Source: Ischnura elegans (lineage: Eukaryota > Arthropoda > Insecta > Odonata > Coenagrionidae). From it: a stretch of DNA of 64,000 bases. The notes beneath the pieces were generated by a model, which had not been told where the DNA came from, did not search any database, and was given only the letters and a program-made list of their open reading frames with translations. The first letter of the stretch is position 1. Every line of letters begins with the position of its first letter. The stretch lies in contig NC_060248.1 of the NCBI RefSeq assembly GCF_921293095.1, positions 10,000,744-10,064,743 on the forward strand. Direction: 5' to 3'. Below are positions 15,201-27,720 of the stretch, piece after piece. A program made the position numbers and the translations under genes.

Positions 15201-18200
15201 ATTAATTTCTCTGCAGTGAATTCGCTTAATAACAGGAAAAATCATTTTAAAGTCAAATTTTTCATTTTTTCTTTCTCTGCAGTCAATTCGCGTTTATAAT
15301 AAGAAAAATCATTTCAAAGTAAAATTTTTAATTTTTAATTTCTCTGCAGAGAATTTGCGTTAATAACAAGAAAAATCATATCAAAGTCATAAATTTAATA
15401 TTTTCTTTTATCTGCAGTGAATTCGCGTTTGTAAGAAGAAAAATCATTTCAAAGTCAAAGTTTTTATTTCTCTGCAGTGAATTCGCGTTTATAACAAGAA
15501 AAATCATTTCAAAGTCAAATTTTTACCTTTTTCTTTCTCTGCAGTGAATACGCGTTTATAACAGGAAAAATCGCGTTTATAACAAGAGAAATCATTTCGA
15601 AGTCAAATTTTTAATATTTTCTTTCTCTGCAGTTAAATCGCGTTTATAACAAGAAAAATCATTTCAAATTCAAATTTTTGATTTTTTCTTTCTCTGCAGT
15701 GAAATCGCGTTTATAAAAAGAAAAATCATTTCAAAGTCAAATTTTTAATTTTTCCTTTCTCTGCTGTGAATTCGCGTTTATAACAAGAAAAATCATTTCA
15801 AAATCAAATTTTTTATTTTTGATTTCTCTGCAGTGAATTAGCGTTCGTAACAAGAAAAATCATTTCAAAATCAATTTTTTAATCATTAATTTCTCTGCAG
15901 TGAATTCGCGTTAATAACAGGAAAAATCATTTCAAAGTCAAATTTTTCATTTTTTCTTTCTCTGCAGTGAATTCGCGTTTATAATAAGAAAAATCATTTC
16001 AAAGTTAAATTTTTAATTTTTAATTTCTCTGCAGTGAATTCGCGTTAATAACAAGAAAAATCATATTAAAGTGAAATTTTCGATTTTTTGTTTCTCTGTA
16101 GTGAATTCGCGTTTATAACAAGAAAAATCATTTCATAATTTATTTTTTAATTTCTCTGCAGTGAATTCGCGTTAAAAACAGGAAAAATCATTAAAAGTCA
16201 AATTTTTTATTTTTGATTTCTCTGCAGTGAATTCGCGTTTATAACAAGAAAAATCATTTCAAAGTCAAATTTTTAATTTTTAATTTCTCTGCATTGAATT
16301 CGCGTTAATAAAAGAAAAATTCATTTCAAAGTCAAATCTTTAATTTTTTATTTCACGGCAGTGCAATCGCGTTTATAGAAAGAAAAATCATTTCAAAGTC
16401 AAATTTTTAATTTTTTCTTTCTCCGCAGTGAATTCGCGTTTATAACAAGAAAAATCATTTCGAAGTCAAATTTTTAGCTTTTTCTTTCTCTGCAGTGAAT
16501 TCGCGTTTATAACGAGAAAAATCATTTCAAAGTCAAATTTTTAATTTTTGATTTCTCTGCAGTGAATTCGCGTTTGTAACAAAAAAAATCATTTCAAAAT
16601 CAAATTTTTAATTTTTTCTTTATCTGCAGTGAATTCGCGTTTCTAACAAGAATAATCATTTCAAAGTCAAACTTTTAATTTTTAATTTCTCTGCAGCGAA
16701 TTCGCGTTTATAACAAGAAATATCATTTCGAAGTCAAATTTTTAATTTTTCCTTTCTCTGTAGTGAATTCGCGTTTATAGAAAGAAAAAACATTTCAAAG
16801 TCAAATTTTTAATTTTTTCCTTCTCCGCAGTGAATTCGCGTTTATAAAAAGAAAAATCATTCCAAAGTCAAATTTTTAGCTTTTTCTTTCTCTGCAGTAA
16901 ATTTGCGTTTATAACGAGAAAAATCATATCAAAGTCAAATTTTTAATTTTTAATTTCTCTGCAGTGAATTCGCGTTAATAACAGGAAAAATCATTTTAAA
17001 GTGAAATTTTAAATTTTTTTATTCCTCTGCAGTGAACTAGCGTTTATAACAAGAACAATCATTTCAAAGTCTAATTTTTAATTTTTTGTTTCTCTGCAGT
17101 GAATTTGGGTTTATAACACGAAAAATCATTTCATAGTCAAACTTTTAGCTTTTTCTTTCTCTGCAGTAAATTTGCGTTTATAACGAGAAAAATCATATCA
17201 AAGTCAAATTTTTAATTTTTAATTTCTCTGCAGTGAATTCGCGTTAATAACAGGAAAAATCATTTTAAAGTGAAATTTTAAATTTTTTTATTCCTCTGCA
17301 GTGAACTAGCGTTTATAACAAGAACAATCATTTCAAAGTCTAATTTTTAATTTTTTATTTCTCTGCAGTGAATTCGCGTTAATAACAAGAAAAATCATTT
17401 CAAAGTAAAATTTTTTGATTTTTTGTTTCGCTGCTGTGAATTCGCGTTTATAACAAGAAAAATCATTTCATAATCAATTTTTTAATTTCTAATTTCTCTG
17501 CAGTGAATTCGCGTTAATAATGGAAAAATCATTTTAAAGTCAAATTTTTCATTTTTTCTTTCTCTTCAGTGAATTCGCGTTTATAATAAGAAAAATCATT
17601 TCAAAGTAAAATTTTTAATTTTTTCTTTCTCTGGAGTGAATTCGCGTTTATAACAAGAAAAATAATTTCAAAGTCAAAATATTAATTTTTTCTTTCTCTG
17701 AGTGAATTCGCGTTTCTAACAAGAAAAATCATTTCAAAGTCAAATTTTTAATTTTTTCTTTCTCTGCAGTGAATTCGCGTTTATAATAAGAAAAATCATT
17801 TCAAAGTTAAATTTTTTATTTTTTTTTCTCTGCAGTGAATTCGCGTTAATAACAAGAAAAATCATTTCAAAGTCAAAATATTAATATTTTCTTTCTCTGC
17901 AGTGAATTCGCGTTTGTAAGAAGAAAAATCATTTCAAAATCAAATTTTTCATTTTTTCTTTCTCTGCAGTGAATTCGCGTTTATAATAAGAAAAATCATT
18001 TCAAAGTTAAATTTTAAATTTTTAATTTCTCTGCAGTGAATTCGCGTTAATAACAAAAAAAATCATATCAAAGTCAAAATATTAATATTTTCTTTCTCTG
18101 CAGTGAATTCGCGTTTGTAAGAAGAAAAATCATTTCAAAGTCAAACTTTTAATTTTTTATTTCTCTGCAATGAATTCGTGTTTATAACAAGAAAAATCAT

Positions 18201-18230
18201 TTCAAAGTGAAATTTTTGATTTTTTGTTTC
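12250..18230 (+). repeat. Large duplicated Sat1 block, copy of about 1040-6350
   Basis: The monomer order of about 1040-6350 is repeated here. Landmarks include the ggaaaatcatttcaaaatc unit (1047 and 12255), the double half-unit aggaaaaatcgcgtttataa (near 3893 and 15564) and the rare ctgcaatgaattcgtg unit (6301 and 18173). The offset grows from about 11.2 to 11.9 kb. Part of the growth comes from an extra internal duplication of about 540 bp, seen where about 12670-13200 is repeated at about 13206-13735. The copies are slightly diverged, so this event is older than the 871-bp one. Confidence 0.85.
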
Positions 18231-20210
18231 TCTGTAGTGAATTCGCGTTTATAACAAAAAAAATCATTTCATAATTTTTTTTTAATTTCTCTGCAGTGAA
18301 TTCGCGTTAATAACAGGAAAAATCATTTAAAGTCAAATTTTTTATTTTTGAATTCTCTGCATTGAATTCGCGTTTATAACTAGAAAAATCATTTCAAAGT
18401 CAAATTTTAAAATTTTTCTTTCTCTTCTGTGAATTCGCGTTTATAACAAGAAAAATCATTTCAAAGTCAAATTTTTTATTTTTTATTTCTCTGCATTGAA
18501 TTCGCGTTAATATAAGGAAAATTCATTTCAAAGTCAAATTTTTAATTTATTATTTCACTGCAGTGCAATCGCGTTTATAGAAAGAAAAATCATTTCAAAG
18601 TCAAATTTTTAATTTTTTCTTTATATGCAGTGAATTCGCGTTTCTAACAAGAATAATCATTTCAAAGTCAAATTTTTAAATTTGTCTTTCTCTGCAGCAA
18701 ATTCGCGTTTATAATAAGAAAAATCATTTCAAAGTCAAATTTTTAATTTCTCTGCAGTGACTTCGCGTAAATAAAAGGAAATATCATTTTAAAGTCAAAT
18801 TTTTAATTTTTTGTCCCTCTGCAGTGAATTCGCGTTTATAACAAGAAAAATCATTTCAAAGTCTAATTTTTAATTTTTTCTTTCTCTGCAGTGAATTCGC
18901 GTTTATAACAAGAAAAATCATTTCAAAGTCAAATTTTTAATTTTTGATTTCTCTGCAGTGAATTCGCGTTTGTAACAAGAAAAATCATTTCAAAATCAAA
19001 TTTTTAATTTTTTCTTTATCTGCAGTGAAATCGCGTTTCTAACAAGAATAATCATTTCAAAGTAAACTTTTAATTTTTGAATTTCTCTGCAGCGAATTCG
19101 CGTTTATAACAAGAAAAATCATTTCGAAGTCAAATTTTTAATTTTTCTTTTGTCTGTAGTGAATTCGCGTTTATAGAAAGAAAAAACATTTCAAAGTCAA
19201 ATTTTTAATTTTTTCCTTCTCCGCAGTGAATTCGCGTTTATAAAAAGAAAAATCATTTCAAAGTCAAATTTTTAGCTTTTTCTTTCTCTGCAGTAAATTT
19301 GCGTTTATAACGAGAAAAATCATATCAAAGTCAAATTTTTAATTTTTAATTTCTCTGCAGTGAATTCGCGTTAATAACAGGAAAAATCATTTTCAAGTGA
19401 AATTTTTAATTTTTTTATTCCTCTGCAGTGAATTAGCGTTTATAACAAGAACAATCATTTCAAAGTCTAATTTTTAATTTTTTGTTTCTCTGCAGTGAAT
19501 TTGGGTTTATAACACGAAAAATCATTTCATAGTCAAACTTTTAATTTTTTATTTCTCTGCAGTGAATTCGCGTTAATAACAAGAAAAATCATTTCAAAGT
19601 GAAATTTTTGATTTTTTGTTTCTCTGCTGTGAATTCGCGTTTATAACAAGAAAAATAATTTCAAAGTCAAAATATTAATATTATCTTTCTCTGCAGTGAA
19701 TTGGCGTTTCTAAGAAGAAAAATCATTTCAAAATCAAAGTTTTAATTTAGTCTTTCTCTGCAGTGAATTCGCGTTTTTAACAAGAAAAATCATTTCAAAG
19801 TCAAACTTTTAATTTTTAATTTCTCTGCAGCGAATTCGCGTTTATAACAAGAAAAATCATTTCAAAGTCAAATTTTTAATTTTTAATTTCTCTGCAGTGA
19901 ATTCGCGTAAATAACGAGAAAAATCAATTTAAAGTGAAATTTTTAATTTTTTCTTTCTGTGCTGTGAATTCGCGTTTGTAACTAGAAAAATCATTTCAAA
20001 ATCAAAATTTTAATATTTTCTTTCTCTGCAGTGAATTCGCGTTTATAACAAGAAAAATCATTTCAAAGTGAAACTTTTAATTTTTAATTTCTCAGCAGTG
20101 AATTCGCGTTTATAACAGGAAAAATCATTTCAAAGTCAAATTTTTAATTTTTTTTCTCTGCAGTGAATTCGCGTTTATAACAAGAAAAATCATTTCAAAG
20201 TCAAATTTTT

Positions 20211-21960
20211 AAATTTGTCTTTCTCTGCAGCAAATTCGCGTTTATAATAAGAAAAATCATTTCAAAGTCAAATTTTTTATATTTTCTTCCTCTGCAGTGA
20301 ATTTGGGTTTATAACAAGAAAAATCATTTCAAATTCAAATTTTTAATTTTTTTCTTTCTCTCTAGTGAATTCGCGTTTATAACAAGAAATATCATTTCGA
20401 AGTCAAATTTTTAATTTTTTTTTCTTTGCAGTGAATTTGCGTTTATAACATGAAAAATCATTTCAAAGTCAAATTTTTAATTTTTTCTTTCTCTGCAGTG
20501 AATTCGCGTTTATAACAAGAAAAATCATTTCAAAGTCTAATTTTTAATTTTTTCTTTCTCTGCAGTGAATTCGCGTTTATAACGAGAAAAATCATTTCAA
20601 AGTCAAACTTTTAATTTTTTCATTCTCTGCAGTGAATTCGCGTTAATAACAGGAATAATCATTTTAAAGTGAAATTTTTAATTTTTAGTTCCTCTGCAGT
20701 GAATTAGCGTTTATGACAAGAAAAATCATTTCAAAGTCAAATTTTTAATTTTTTGTTTCTCAGCAGTGAATTTGGGTTTATAACACGAAAAATCATTTCA
20801 AAGTCGAATTTTTCATTTTTTCTTTCTCTTCAGTGAATTCGCGTAAATAACAGGAAAAATAATTTCAAAGTCAAATTTTTAAATTTTTGTTTCTCTGCAG
20901 TGAATTAGGATTTATAACAAGAAAAATAATTTCAGTCTAATTTTTAATTTTTTTGTTTCTCAGCAGTGAAATCGCGTTAATAACAGGAAAAATCAATACA
21001 AAGTCAAACTTTTAATATTTTTTCTGCAGTGAATTAGCGTTTATAACAAGAAAATTCATTGTAAAGTCAAATTTTTAATTTTTTATTTATCTGTAGTGAA
21101 TTAGGGTTTATAACAAGAAAAATTAATACAAAGTCCAATTTTTAATTTTTTCTTTCTGTGCAGTGAATTCGCGTTTATAACAAGAAAAATCATTTCAAAG
21201 TCAAATTTTTAATTTTTAATTTCTATGCAGTGAATTCGTATTTATAGCAAGAAAAATCATTTCCAAGTCATATTTTAAACTTTTTATTCTCGCAGTTAAT
21301 TCGTGTTGGTAACAAGAAAAATCATTTCAAAGTCAAACTTTTAATTTTTTCTTTCTCTGCAGTGAATTCGCGTTTCTAACGAGAAAAATCATTTCAAAGT
21401 CAAACCTTTAATTTTTTCTTTCTCTGCAGTGAATTCCGGTTTGTAACAAGAAAAATCATTTCAAAGTCAAACTTTTAATTTTTTCTTTCTCTGCAGTGAA
21501 TTCGCGTTTGTAACAAGAAAAATCATTTCAAAGTCAAACTTTTAATTTTTTATTTCTCTGCAGTGATTTCGCGTTTATAACAAGAAAAATCATTTCAAAG
21601 TCAAATTTTTAAATTTGTCTTTCTCTGCAGCAAATTCGCGTTTATAATAAGAAAAATCATTTCAAAGTCAAATTTTTTATTTTTTCTTCCTCTGCAGTGA
21701 ATTTGGGTTTATAACAAGAAAAATCATTTCAAATTCAAATTTTTAATTTTTTTCTTTCTCTCTAGTGAATTCGCGTTTATAACAAGAAATATCATTTCGA
21801 AGTCAAATTTTTAATTTTTTTTTCTTTGCAGTGAATTTGCGTTTATAACATGAAAAATCATTTCAAAGTCAAATTTTTAATTTTTTCTTTCTCTGCAGTG
21901 AATTCGCGTTTATAACAAGAAAAATCATTTCAAAGTCTAATTTTTAATTTTTTCTTTCTC
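20211..21960 (+). repeat. 1.4-kb spaced duplication in Sat1
   Basis: A run of about 350 bp starting with the aaatttgtctttctctgcag variant, followed by gtgaatttgggttt and ctttctctctagtg units, occurs at about 20211-20560 and again at about 21611-21960 (offset 1400 bp). It is a further level of higher-order organisation near the right edge of Sat1. Confidence 0.8.
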
Positions 21961-22208
21961 TGCAGTGAATTCGCGTTTATAACAAGAAAAATCATTTCAA
22001 AGTCTAATTTTTAATTTTTTCTTTCTCTGCAGTGAATTCGCGTTTATAACAAGAAAAATCATTTCAAAGCCAAACTTTTAATTTTTTCTTTCTCTGTAGT
22101 GAATTCGCGTTTCTAACAAGAAAAATCATTTCAAAGTCAAACTTTTAATTTTTTCATTCTCTGCAGTGAATTTGCGTTTCTAACAAGAAAAATCATTTCA
22201 AAGTCAAA

Positions 22209-23740
22209 TGTGTCACTCAAGAAGTGAATTTTGTTGCTGTAAACACGACTTCAGTACAGATTAAGAAAAATGCGAAATGACACTCCGGAAGTGAATTTTT
22301 TTTCCTACGTACACGATTTCATTACAAAGAATGAAAATGCCAATTGACACTCCTGAATTGAATTTTGTCTTTCTAAACACGATTTAAGTGAAAAGTAAGG
22401 AAATTCGAAATGACACTCCGGAAGTGAATGTTTTTGCTATAAACACGATTTCAGTACGCAGTAAGAAAAATGCGAAAACAGACCCTAGAAGTGAATTTTG
22501 TTGCTGTAAATTTGTTGAACACCCCTATGAGAAATGGCTAACAAGAGAAACGTGCGAAATGACACTATAGAAGTGAATTTTTTGCTATAAATACGAATTC
22601 AGTACGCAAAAAGAAAAATGCCTAATGTCCCTCCTGAAGTGAATTTTGTTTCTATACACAAGATTTAAGTAGATAATAAGAAAAATGCGATTTTGTTTGC
22701 GATCTCAGAAAAAATCACTAAAAATGCGAAATTGATTTCGAGAAGTGAATATTGTTGGTGTGAACACGGTTTCAGTACAGATTAAGAAAAATGCGAAATG
22801 ACTCTCCAGAAGAGAAATTTTATTCTATAATCACGATTGCGATGCAAAGAAAGAAATTTTCGAGGTGACACTTCAGATGTGAATTTTGTTCCTGTAAACA
22901 CGACTTCAGTACTAAGTAGGAAAAATGCGAAATGATTCCGTAGAAGTGAAATTTGTTCCTGTAAACAGCATTTAAGTGCCAAGAGGCGGCAAGGTAACGT
23001 TGTCGCCTGCCAAACAAGAGGCCAAGGGTTCCTGCCCCTCCTGGGTAGGTTTTACCCGGTACAGGGTACTGTTGTTTTTGTACTTTTACTTGTCACATTT
23101 GTTGAACACCCCAGTGAAAAATGGCTAACAAAGAAAAACGTGCGAAATGACACTATAGAAGTGAAATTTGTTCCTATAAACACGAATTCAGTACGGAGTA
23201 AGAAAAATGCGAAAAGAGATTCAAGAAGTGAATTTTTTTGCTATAAACACGATTTCATTAGATGGTAAGAAAAATGCGAATTACACTCCAGAGCTTAATT
23301 TTGTTGATATAAACACAATTTCAGTGCAAAGTAAAAAAATGCAAAATGTCACTTTAAAAGTAAATTTTATTGCTGTATACACGACTTCGGTACGCAGTAA
23401 GAAAAATGCTAAATTTCCTTCGAGAAGGGAATTTTTTTCTATAATCAGGATATCAGTTATAAGTTAGAGAAATTCGAAATGACACACCAGAAGTTAATTT
23501 TGTTGCTAAAAACACGATTTAAGTGTAAAGTAAGAAAAATTCTAAATAACACTCCAGAAGTTAACTTTGTTGCCACATACGCGATTTCAGTGCAAATGAA
23601 GAAAAATGCGAAATGACACTATGGAATTGAATTTCTTTGCTTTAAACACGATTTCAATGCAAAGTAAGAAAAATGCGAAATGACCCTTTAGAAGTGAATT
23701 TTGTTGCTTTAAACACTATTTCAGGGCAAAGTAAAAAAAT
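22209..23740 (+). repeat. Sat2 block I: 65-70 bp satellite
   Basis: Monomers follow the pattern gaaaaatgcgaaatgacact, then ccagaagtgaattttgttgc, then tataaacacgatttcagt, then acaaagtaa. Units are much more diverged than in Sat1. The part agtgaatt...tataaacacgatttcagt aligns with the Sat1 part agtgaattcgcgtttataac...atcatttcaaagt, so the two satellites appear related by descent. The switch from Sat1 happens inside one monomer at about 22205-22210. A SINE lies at 22982-23120. The short open frames across it are repeat translations, not genes. Confidence 0.9.
22982..23120 (+). mobile_element. tRNA-derived SINE inside Sat2 (copy 1)
   Basis: A GC-richer stretch breaks the satellite. It contains ggcggcaaggtaacgttg, a region resembling a pol III A box, and aagggttcctgcccc, resembling a B box (GGTTCGANTCC), followed by gggtaggttttacccggt, a T-rich stretch and ttgtcacatttgttgaac. 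This arrangement is that of a tRNA-derived SINE. Compared with the copy at 26268 it lacks about 14 bp at its 5' edge. Both the SINE and its flanking satellite units are shared with the second copy, so it was amplified together with the satellite. Confidence 0.65.
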
Positions 23741-24722
23741 TTAACAAGGAATTTTATTTCCAAGTCATATTTTCAATTTTTTATCTCTCCGCAGTGAATT
23801 CGCCTTCATAACAAGGATTTTCATCTCCAAGTCATATTTTTATTTTTTTCACTCTCCGCAGTGAATTTGCGTTTATAACAAGGAATTCCTTTTCAAGTCA
23901 CAATTTCAATTTTTTATCTCCATTCAGTGAATTCGCGTTCATAACAAGGCATTTCATTTCCAAGTCATATTTTTTATTTTACTCTCAGCAGTGAATTAAA
24001 GTTTATAACAAGGAGTTTATTTTCCAAGATATTTTTTTTTCATTGTCCGGAGTGAAATCGCATATATAAGACGGAATTTCATTTCCAAGTACCATTTTTA
24101 ATTTTTTCAATCTCCGAAGTGAATTCGCGTTTATAACAATGAATTTTATTACCAAGTCACATTATTAATATTTTCACTATCCGAAGTGAATTCGCGTTTA
24201 TAACAAGGAATTTAATTCCAAAGTAATATTTTTCAATTTTTTCACACCGCGCAGTCACTTCGCTTTTTGAAACAACGAGTTTCATTTGCAAGTCATATTT
24301 TTAATTTTTCTCTCAGCAGTGAATTCGCGTTTATATTAAGAAATTTCATTTGCAAGTCTTATTTTTAATTTTATATCTCCCAGCGTTACTAGCAACTAAT
24401 TTCATTTCTATGTCATATTTTTAATTTTTTTACTCTTTGACGTGAATTCGCGTTTATATCAAGGAATTTCATTTCCAAGTTATATTTTTAATATTTCTTT
24501 CTCCGAAGTTAATTCCCGTTCATAACGAGGAATTTCATTTCCAACTCAAATTTTCAATTTTTTCACTCTTTGCAGTGATTTCGCGTATAGAACAAGGAAT
24601 TTCATTTCCAAGTCCTATTATTAATTTTTTTCCTCTCCGCAATGAATTCGCGTTTATAACAAGGAATTTCATTTTCAAATCGTATTTTTAATTTTTTCAC
24701 GCTCCGAAGTGAATTCGCGTTT
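23741..24722 (+). repeat. Sat1 variant island within Sat2
   Basis: About fifteen monomers return to the Sat1 plan (cagtgaattcgcgtttataa) but with their own diagnostic changes: caaggaatttcatttccaag, tcatatttttaatt, and ttttcactctccg before cagtgaa. They form a subfamily distinct from Sat1 at 1-22208. Both borders are abrupt within a monomer: Sat2 to Sat1 variant at about 23740, and back to Sat2 at about 24722 in gcgtttgcgcgattacaatg. Confidence 0.85.
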
Positions 24723-26267
24723 GCGCGATTACAATGCGATGTAAGAAAAAGGCGAAATGACACTCGATAATTGATTTTTATTGCTAGAAACACGATTAAA
24801 ATGCGATGTAAGAAAAATGCGAAATGAAACTCAAAAATTGAATTTTATGGTAAATTACACGATTTCAGTAAGCGGTAAGAAAAATGCCAAATGACACTCC
24901 AGATTTGAATTTTATTTATAGAAACACGATTTCAGTGCGATGTAAGAAAAATGCGAAATGCCACTCCAGAATGGAATTTTATTGCTGTAAACACAATTTC
25001 AGTCTGAATTATGAAAAATGCGAAATGAAAATCGAGAATTGGATTTTACTGATAGAAACACGACATAAGTGCGATGTAAGAAAAATGCTTAAAGACCCTC
25101 CAGAATTTAATTTTATTGCTATAAGCACGATTTTAGTCCCAGGTAAGAAAAATGAAATCGCACTACAGAATTAGATGTTATTGCTAGAAACACGATTTCA
25201 ATGCTAGAAACATGCATTGCATTACGTTTTTCTTACTTTGTCATATAAAAATGTTTTTTACATTATGCGAAATTTATTTTTTACATTATTATTATGCGAA
25301 ATGACACTCCAGAATTGAATTTTATTGCTATAAACACGATTTCAATGCGATTTAAGAGAAATGCGAAAGGATCATCGAGAAATGAATCCTGTTGCTATAA
25401 AAACGATTTAATTACAAAGTTACAAAAATACGAAATGACACTCCTGAAGTGAAATTTGTCACCATAAAACTGATCTCAGTGCAAAGTATGAAAAATGCGA
25501 AATGATACTCCAGAAGTGAATTTTGTTGCTATAAATATGATTTCAGTACAAAAAATGAAACATATAACATGTCAATCCAGAAGTAATTTTTGTGCTATAA
25601 ACTGATTTCAGAGAAAAGTAGGAATAATGCGATATGTCACTACATATGTGAATTTTGTTGCTATAAACATGATTTCAGTACGCAGTAAGAAAAATGCGAA
25701 ATGACACCCGGGAAGACAATTTTGTCATATAAACATGTTTTTTTACATACTAAGAAAAATTCGAAGTATCACTCAAGAAGCGAATTTTGTTTCTGTGTAA
25801 ACACGATTTTAGTAAAAAGTAGGAAAAATGCGAAATGTCACTCCCGGAGTTAATTTTGTTGCTACAAACACGAATTTAGTTCAAAGTAAAAAATGCGAAA
25901 TGCCATTCCGGAAGTTAATTTTGTTGCTATAAAATTGAATATTGATGCTTGAATCCCGATTTCAGTACCAAGTAAGAAAATATTGAAAGGACACTCCAGA
26001 AGTGAATTTCATACTTAAATCACGATTTCAATCCAAAGAAAGACTGAAACCCAGTTTCTGTACAATGTACGAAAAATACGAAAGGACACTCCAGAAGAGA
26101 AATTTTATTCTATAATCACGATTGCGATGTTAAGAAAGAAATTTTCGAGGTGACACTCCAGATGTGAATTTTGTTCCTGTAAACACGACTTTAGTACAAA
26201 GTAGGAAAAATGCGAAATGATTCCGTAGAAGTGAAATTTGTTCCTGTAAACAGCATTTAAGTGCAAA

Positions 26268-26418
26268 GTGCCGGTCTGGTGGCGGCAAGGTATCGTTGCC
26301 GCCTGCCAAACAAGAGGCCGCGGGTTCCTGCCCCTCCTGGGTAGGTTTTACCCGGTACAGGGTGCTGTTGTTTTTGTACTTTTACTTGTCACATTTGTTG
26401 AACACCCCAGTGAAAAAT
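26268..26418 (+). mobile_element. tRNA-derived SINE inside Sat2 (copy 2)
   Basis: The more complete copy. It reads gtgccggtctggtggcggca, then a tRNA-like middle (gcctgccaaacaagaggcc), then the B-box-like gcgggttcctgcccc, then gggtaggttttacccggtac, a T-rich stretch, and ttgtcacatttgttgaac at the 3' side. No poly-A tail or clear target duplication is visible, as expected if the segment was later duplicated with its satellite flanks. The tRNA of origin is not certain. Confidence 0.7.
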
Positions 26419-27479
26419 GGCTAACAAAGAAAAACGTGCGAAATGACACTATAGAAGTGAAATTTGTTGCTATAAACACGAATTCAGTACGCAAAAAGAA
26501 AAATACCTAATGTCCCTCCTGAAGTGAATTTTGTTCTATACACAAGATTTAAGTACATAGTAAGAAAAATGCGATTGTGATTGCGATGTCAGTAAAAATC
26601 ACGAAAAATGCGAAATTAATTTCGAGAAGTGTGAACACGGTTTCAGTACAAATTAAGAAAAATGCGAAATGACACCTCAGAGGTGAATTTTGTTCCTATA
26701 AACACGATTTCAGTAAAGAGGAAGAAAAATTCGAAAGGACAATCCAGATCTGAATTTTGTAACCTTCAACACGATTTCAGTACAAAGTAAAAAAATTCAA
26801 AATGACACACTAGAAGTAAATTTTGTTGTTAAAAACACGACTTCAGTACAAAGTAAGAAAAATGCAAAATGACACTCCGGAAGTGAATTTAGTACCTTAA
26901 AACACGACTTCAGTGCAAAGATAGAAAAATGCGAAATTACACTCCAGAAGTGAATATTGTTGCACTAATACGATTTCAGTACAAAGTAAGAAAAATGCGA
27001 ATTGACAATCCAGAAGTGAATTTTGTTGAAACATAAGCGATTTCAGTACAAATGAGGAAAAATGCGAAATTACAATCATGAAATGAATATTGATGCTTTA
27101 AACTCGATTTCAGTGAAAAGTAAGAAAAATGCGAAATGACATTCCAAAACTGAATTTTGTTTCTACGATTTCGGTACGCAGTAAGAAAAATGCTAAATTT
27201 CCCTCGAGAAGGTAATTTTTTTTGCTATAATGAGGATATCAGTTTTAAGTAAGAGAACTTAGAAAGGACACACCAGAAGTTAATTTTGTTGCTAAAAACA
27301 CGATTTAAGTGTAAAGTAAGAATTAGTAAAGTAATTAAAGTAAAATTAGTAAGTAAAGTAATTCGAAATAACACTCCAGAAGTAAACTTTTTTGCCACAT
27401 ACGCGATTTCAGTGCAAATGAAGAAAAATGCGAAATGACACTATGGAATTGAAAATCTTTGCTTAAAACACGATTTCAG

Positions 27480-27720
27480 TGCAAAGTAAGAAAAATGCGA
27501 AATAACATTCCAATCGTGTATTATGTTGCTATAAACACGATTTCAGCACAAAGTAAGAAAAAAGCGAAATGACACTCTAGAAGTGAATTTTGTACTATAA
27601 ACACGATTTCAGTGCAAAGTAGGAAAAATGCGAAATAACATTCCAATCGTGTATTATGTTGCTATAAACACGATTTCAGCACAAAGTAAGAAAAAAGCGA
27701 AATGACACTCTAGAATTTTG
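27480..27720 (+). repeat. Recent two-unit duplication in Sat2
   Basis: A two-monomer stretch carrying the rare words cattccaatcgtgtattatg and agcacaaagtaagaaaaaag is repeated almost unchanged about 137 bp further on (near 27505 and 27640). It is a small recent tandem duplication in an otherwise diverged array. Confidence 0.8.

Larger units (their letters stand above)
1..22208 (+). repeat. Sat1: 64-66 bp AT-rich satellite array
   Basis: Roughly 340 head-to-tail monomers, all in one orientation. Each has a fixed core, ctgcagtgaattcgcg, then tttataac, then aagaaaaatcatttcaaagt, then a T/A-rich tail ending in a pyrimidine run (ttttctttctctgcag). PstI (CTGCAG) and EcoRI (GAATTC) sites fall in most units. 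Shortened monomers lacking about 15 bp of the T-rich tail occur, for example near 1604, 3003 and 3130. Variation between monomers is mostly single-base, with recurrent variants such as gtgaatttgggttt and gtgaattagcg. No gene or substantial open frame is present. The left end is outside the window; the right end passes into Sat2 near 22209. A centromeric or other heterochromatic location is inference. Confidence 0.97.

Noticed and set aside
1-22208. A CRISPR-like or spacer-containing array
   Set aside because: Units are contiguous and nearly identical over their whole length with no unique spacers, and the context is eukaryotic. It is satellite DNA.
22388-27079. Several 60-96 codon open frames in Sat2
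   Set aside because: They are translations of the repeat unit (recurring VNFIAVYTTSVRSKKN-type words) with matching frames on both strands. No independent coding signal.
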